From: Boswellia sacra
Taxonomy: Eukaryota > Streptophyta > Magnoliopsida > Sapindales > Burseraceae
DNA length: 64,000 bases
Direction of reading: 5' to 3'
Assembly (NCBI GenBank): GCA_013180625.2
Contig: SNVD02011532.1
Span: 1 to 64,000 of the forward strand
Numbering within the stretch: the stretch's first letter is position 1; every line of letters begins with the position of its first letter. The notes under the pieces were generated by a model, which was not told where the DNA came from, made no database searches, and saw only the letters and a list, made by a program, of their open reading frames with translations. The position numbers and the translations under genes are program-made. This document shows positions 61,601-64,000 of the stretch, one piece after another.

Positions 61601-63604
61601 CCTTGTAGACTTTTCAATTAAAGCCATCTCACCACTCATCTGGAGGGTTATTGCTTCAAACTCCTTTAAATTTTTGTTAAGCGATGCAAACTATAATTCT
61701 GAAGATATGCTAACATTTTCATTCTTCATTTATACTCTTTGTGCAGTGTTTTCGTTCAAATGGATAGGTTGTTCTCTGAATGCATATTTGTTATTCATGT
61801 TGTGGTTACTTTAATTTTAGTAGTATGATCTGACATTTAGGTGCCTTGGAATGATTAATGGTGTTAAAAACTAATCTTTTTTTATTTTTCTTAGTTCCTT
61901 GAAATTTTTGAAATTCTTGTGCTGAATCTGGTGGTTGTTGTATCAAGCCTAACTAAACCTGATTTTTGTAAAGCTGAGTTGAAGCCTAAGTTTGTTAGGG
62001 GTCTGGGAACTGAAGAAATTATGTTGCTTCAATATTGTTGCCAGTATGTTGATCTGACATTCACTAGGGAAAAGTTAGGCTACTGGACCATTCTATTTAT
62101 ATGTCTGGATTTTGATTCTCTTGATGCAATTTCAAATAACAATTTCCTTTATGTAGAGGTCCACCTACGGAGTGTTTCATCTACCATGCTCGAGCTGCAG
62201 AAGTCACATTAACAAATTCTATAGAAGTATGTAAGCATTAATCATCTTCGACTGATATAATATGTTGTTTCTTATAAAAAACCATCTTCAAATTTATATG
62301 CCATGACTTAAGTTGTCCTGTAACATCATCATTTTCGTTCAATGAGTTTATTATGCACAAGTTTCTTCATCTGCAAGCTTTTATAGATCATTCTGCAAAT
62401 TCTACTTGAAGGAATTATGCTTTGTTTGTAGCTGATAAACTGAAATAATAATATAGTAGTTTTATTGCAAATCTATTTAAAAAGAATAGTCTTACATGAA
62501 TTTTGGAAACAGATGTAACCTTTTAGCTTCTTGATTTTGATTTGTTTTGTTTTGTTTTTAGTATAAAATTATTCTTTTATGTGTCAAATGTAGCTTTTTC
62601 ATTATTTGTTTAATTTCAGACATTAGGATGTACTGAACTCAAGAGATAATTAACATTGATGTACAAATTTAACTCTGTTTTCTTAACAAAGTTCTTGGTA
62701 GCTTTTATATTCCTGGTAACATGCTCAGTATCCACCTTTATTTCATGCTGTTAGATTGACTTGCCTTGGAATAGTCAGTATTTGGTATTGGGAATTACTG
62801 TGTCAGGTGTGGAATGCTCTAACCTGGCATTTGCTAGGAGTGTGATAGGCTGGCAGTTTGCTAGCAGTTGGAATCATATGGGAGCAAAAATAGGTCTAGA
62901 AAGTGTTTGCAGTAATATTGAAATTAATGCTTGTCTAAATCTTTATAGATTTGACTTGCATAACAATTTTTTATTGGAATTTGGTTGTGTTAAAATTTGG
63001 TAAATAATTATATAGATCTGTTTTGTTATTAATACCATTTCTATTTTTATAGGAACAAGGGGAAGGGAGGAAGGTTATGTGTGTGGAGCTGGTTGCAAAT
63101 CGCTTCTTGCGCAAGGTTTTCAATTTACCATTTACTTGTTATCTCGACTCATGGAAAAAATGACCATTGATAAATCTGTCACAAAAACATATTAGAAATG
63201 AAAATCATCTGCTGTTATTTACTGTCTTGCAGTCAATTTTTTTGCGTTTTTCAAATGATATGCAAGTCATATTATGTTCCCATCAGATGGGGAAATGATT
63301 TGACTTTCTGGAATTAATTACCTAAGTTTTTAACGTCAATGGCCTGCAACGTCCTGATCCTTCTGCTGGTTCTGGGTTATTAGTCTAATACGCTTACTGT
63401 CAATGCTACATATCATAGATGGTGAGGGTGCTCGTGGCCACATCGATAAGAGAAGCTGCTGCAGGTGCAGAAGACGATGCATTGCTGAATCTGATGGATG
63501 CTACATGTAGACGTGCCACTGCTCCGCCGGCGCCGCCTGATGGCCTGTGTCTTGTTGATGTTGGATATACAGAATTTGATCCAAAAATTTCCCTAATTGC
63601 ATGA
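58603..63604 (+). CDS. TruA-family tRNA pseudouridine synthase, eight exons, apparently intact
   Basis: Converts specific uridines in tRNA to pseudouridine. Exons: 58603-58851, 58945-59111, 59649-59794, 60753-60844, 60945-61273, 62157-62226, 63053-63115, 63419-63604. All introns are GT-AG, phases agree, and they join to 433 residues with no stop. TruA landmarks: SYHGASFDGWQKQPGLNTVQG (~119-139); GRTDKGVSA at ~172-180 with the catalytic Asp ~175; WRRYLY (~231-236), the substrate-binding Arg/Tyr motif; and C-terminal NRFLRKMVRVLV and PAPPDGLCLVDVGY. An acidic insert in exon 5 (~250-290) is low-conserved. The frame is open upstream to 58408, so Met at 58408 or 58438 is possible; I chose 58603 because conserved-looking sequence begins there. 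Close plant relatives exist but the exact orthologue and target site are not settled. Confidence 0.92.
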
Positions 63605-64000
63605 GGTGTATTCATGTCTCAGCCTAATGATTACTGAAATAGATCAGTACCAATGAGTTTTTCACCCGCCAGACGTTGGTCAAACCTTTTGACTGGTGAC
63701 TTGAACATCGGCAAAACTACATTGTTGGGGAGGAGTCGTTTCCCTCACTGAACCGCCGGTAAGTGTTTACTGGTATGTTTGGGAACCTCCCGTTATGAAG
63801 ATGGCTTGGTTAATAACATTAATCTCAAGATTAATATATTTCGAGTCTTAATCCTTACCTCTTAAAATATTCATTGTTAAATTAATTTTCAAGGTTTTAT
63901 TGAAAATTGCTTGATTAATGCGATTGTACACGGGTGTCATTTGAACTAAAAATTTTTTATTTTTAATTTTTACTCTGCAATGTTTGAAACTATGTTGATG
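63605..64000. other. 3' flank of the pseudouridine synthase gene
   Basis: No canonical AATAAA was seen close to the stop. GGTATGTTTGGGAACCTCCC at about 63772 looks like the start of a MITE-type element that would run out of the window. No further gene. Confidence 0.4.

Noticed and set aside
61542..62212. Open frames between exons 5 and 6 of the pseudouridine synthase
   Set aside because: They lie in a GT-AG intron and adding them would break the phase-matched TruA reading.

Overview
The window is nuclear DNA of a flowering plant, most likely a eudicot. The evidence is GT-AG introns, AT-rich spacers, and plant-only families (LOG, FAR1/FRS, SIRE- and Ale-type copia elements, ULP1-carrying Mutator-like elements, CACTA and hAT transposons). 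I cannot fix the genus. Only one gene looks intact: an eight-exon TruA-family pseudouridine synthase on the + strand at the right end (58603-63604). Almost everything else is transposable elements, many nested, plus decayed gene copies and tandem repeats.

Layout, left to right. 0.17-1.3 kb: G-box-containing tandem repeats, then a processed pseudogene of a LOG cytokinin-activating enzyme. 2.1-6.85 kb: the 3' end of a long-LTR retroelement (LTR 3277-4692) and a solo LTR of the same family (5437-6842, target duplication CTTAT). The first LTR contains a perfect 38-bp palindrome that is the Tn5/Nextera junction adapter, so it is almost certainly an assembly artefact. 8.2-9.0 kb: an internally deleted hAT transposase. 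12.35-22.18 kb: a complete but decayed SIRE-like copia element (9.8 kb) with an extra reading frame after pol. 22.25-26.26 kb: a FAR1/FRS-like pseudogene on the minus strand split by an AT-rich insert. 26.6-27.2 kb: a ~155-175-bp degenerate array. 27.5-35.4 kb: a ~533-bp tandem array split by a young 5.0-kb Ale-type copia (27884-32887, target duplication CATCG). 38.1-38.7 kb: nested 45-bp and 188-bp repeats.

40.1-55.04 kb: a ~14.9-kb Mutator-like element (MULE) with ~110-bp terminal inverted repeats. It carries a DUF1985/ULP1 protease gene (+ strand) and a MuDR-type transposase gene (minus strand), both broken. Two later insertions sit inside the protease gene. One is a solo LTR (41553-42962, target duplication ATATA). 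The other is a 5.4-kb CACTA element (45481-50882, target duplication CAT). The CACTA element has no transposase; instead it holds at least six exons with introns of a host PHD-finger/acyltransferase (IDM1-like) gene, which makes it a Pack-CACTA.

55.1-58.4 kb: degenerate AT-rich repeats, a truncated hAT end, SINE-like segments, and a complete 822-bp non-autonomous hAT element (target duplication GTTATAAG) that forms the proximal upstream region of the pseudouridine synthase gene. The window therefore records the order of insertions: MULE first, then the solo LTR and the Pack-CACTA inside it; tandem array first, then the Ale copia inside it.
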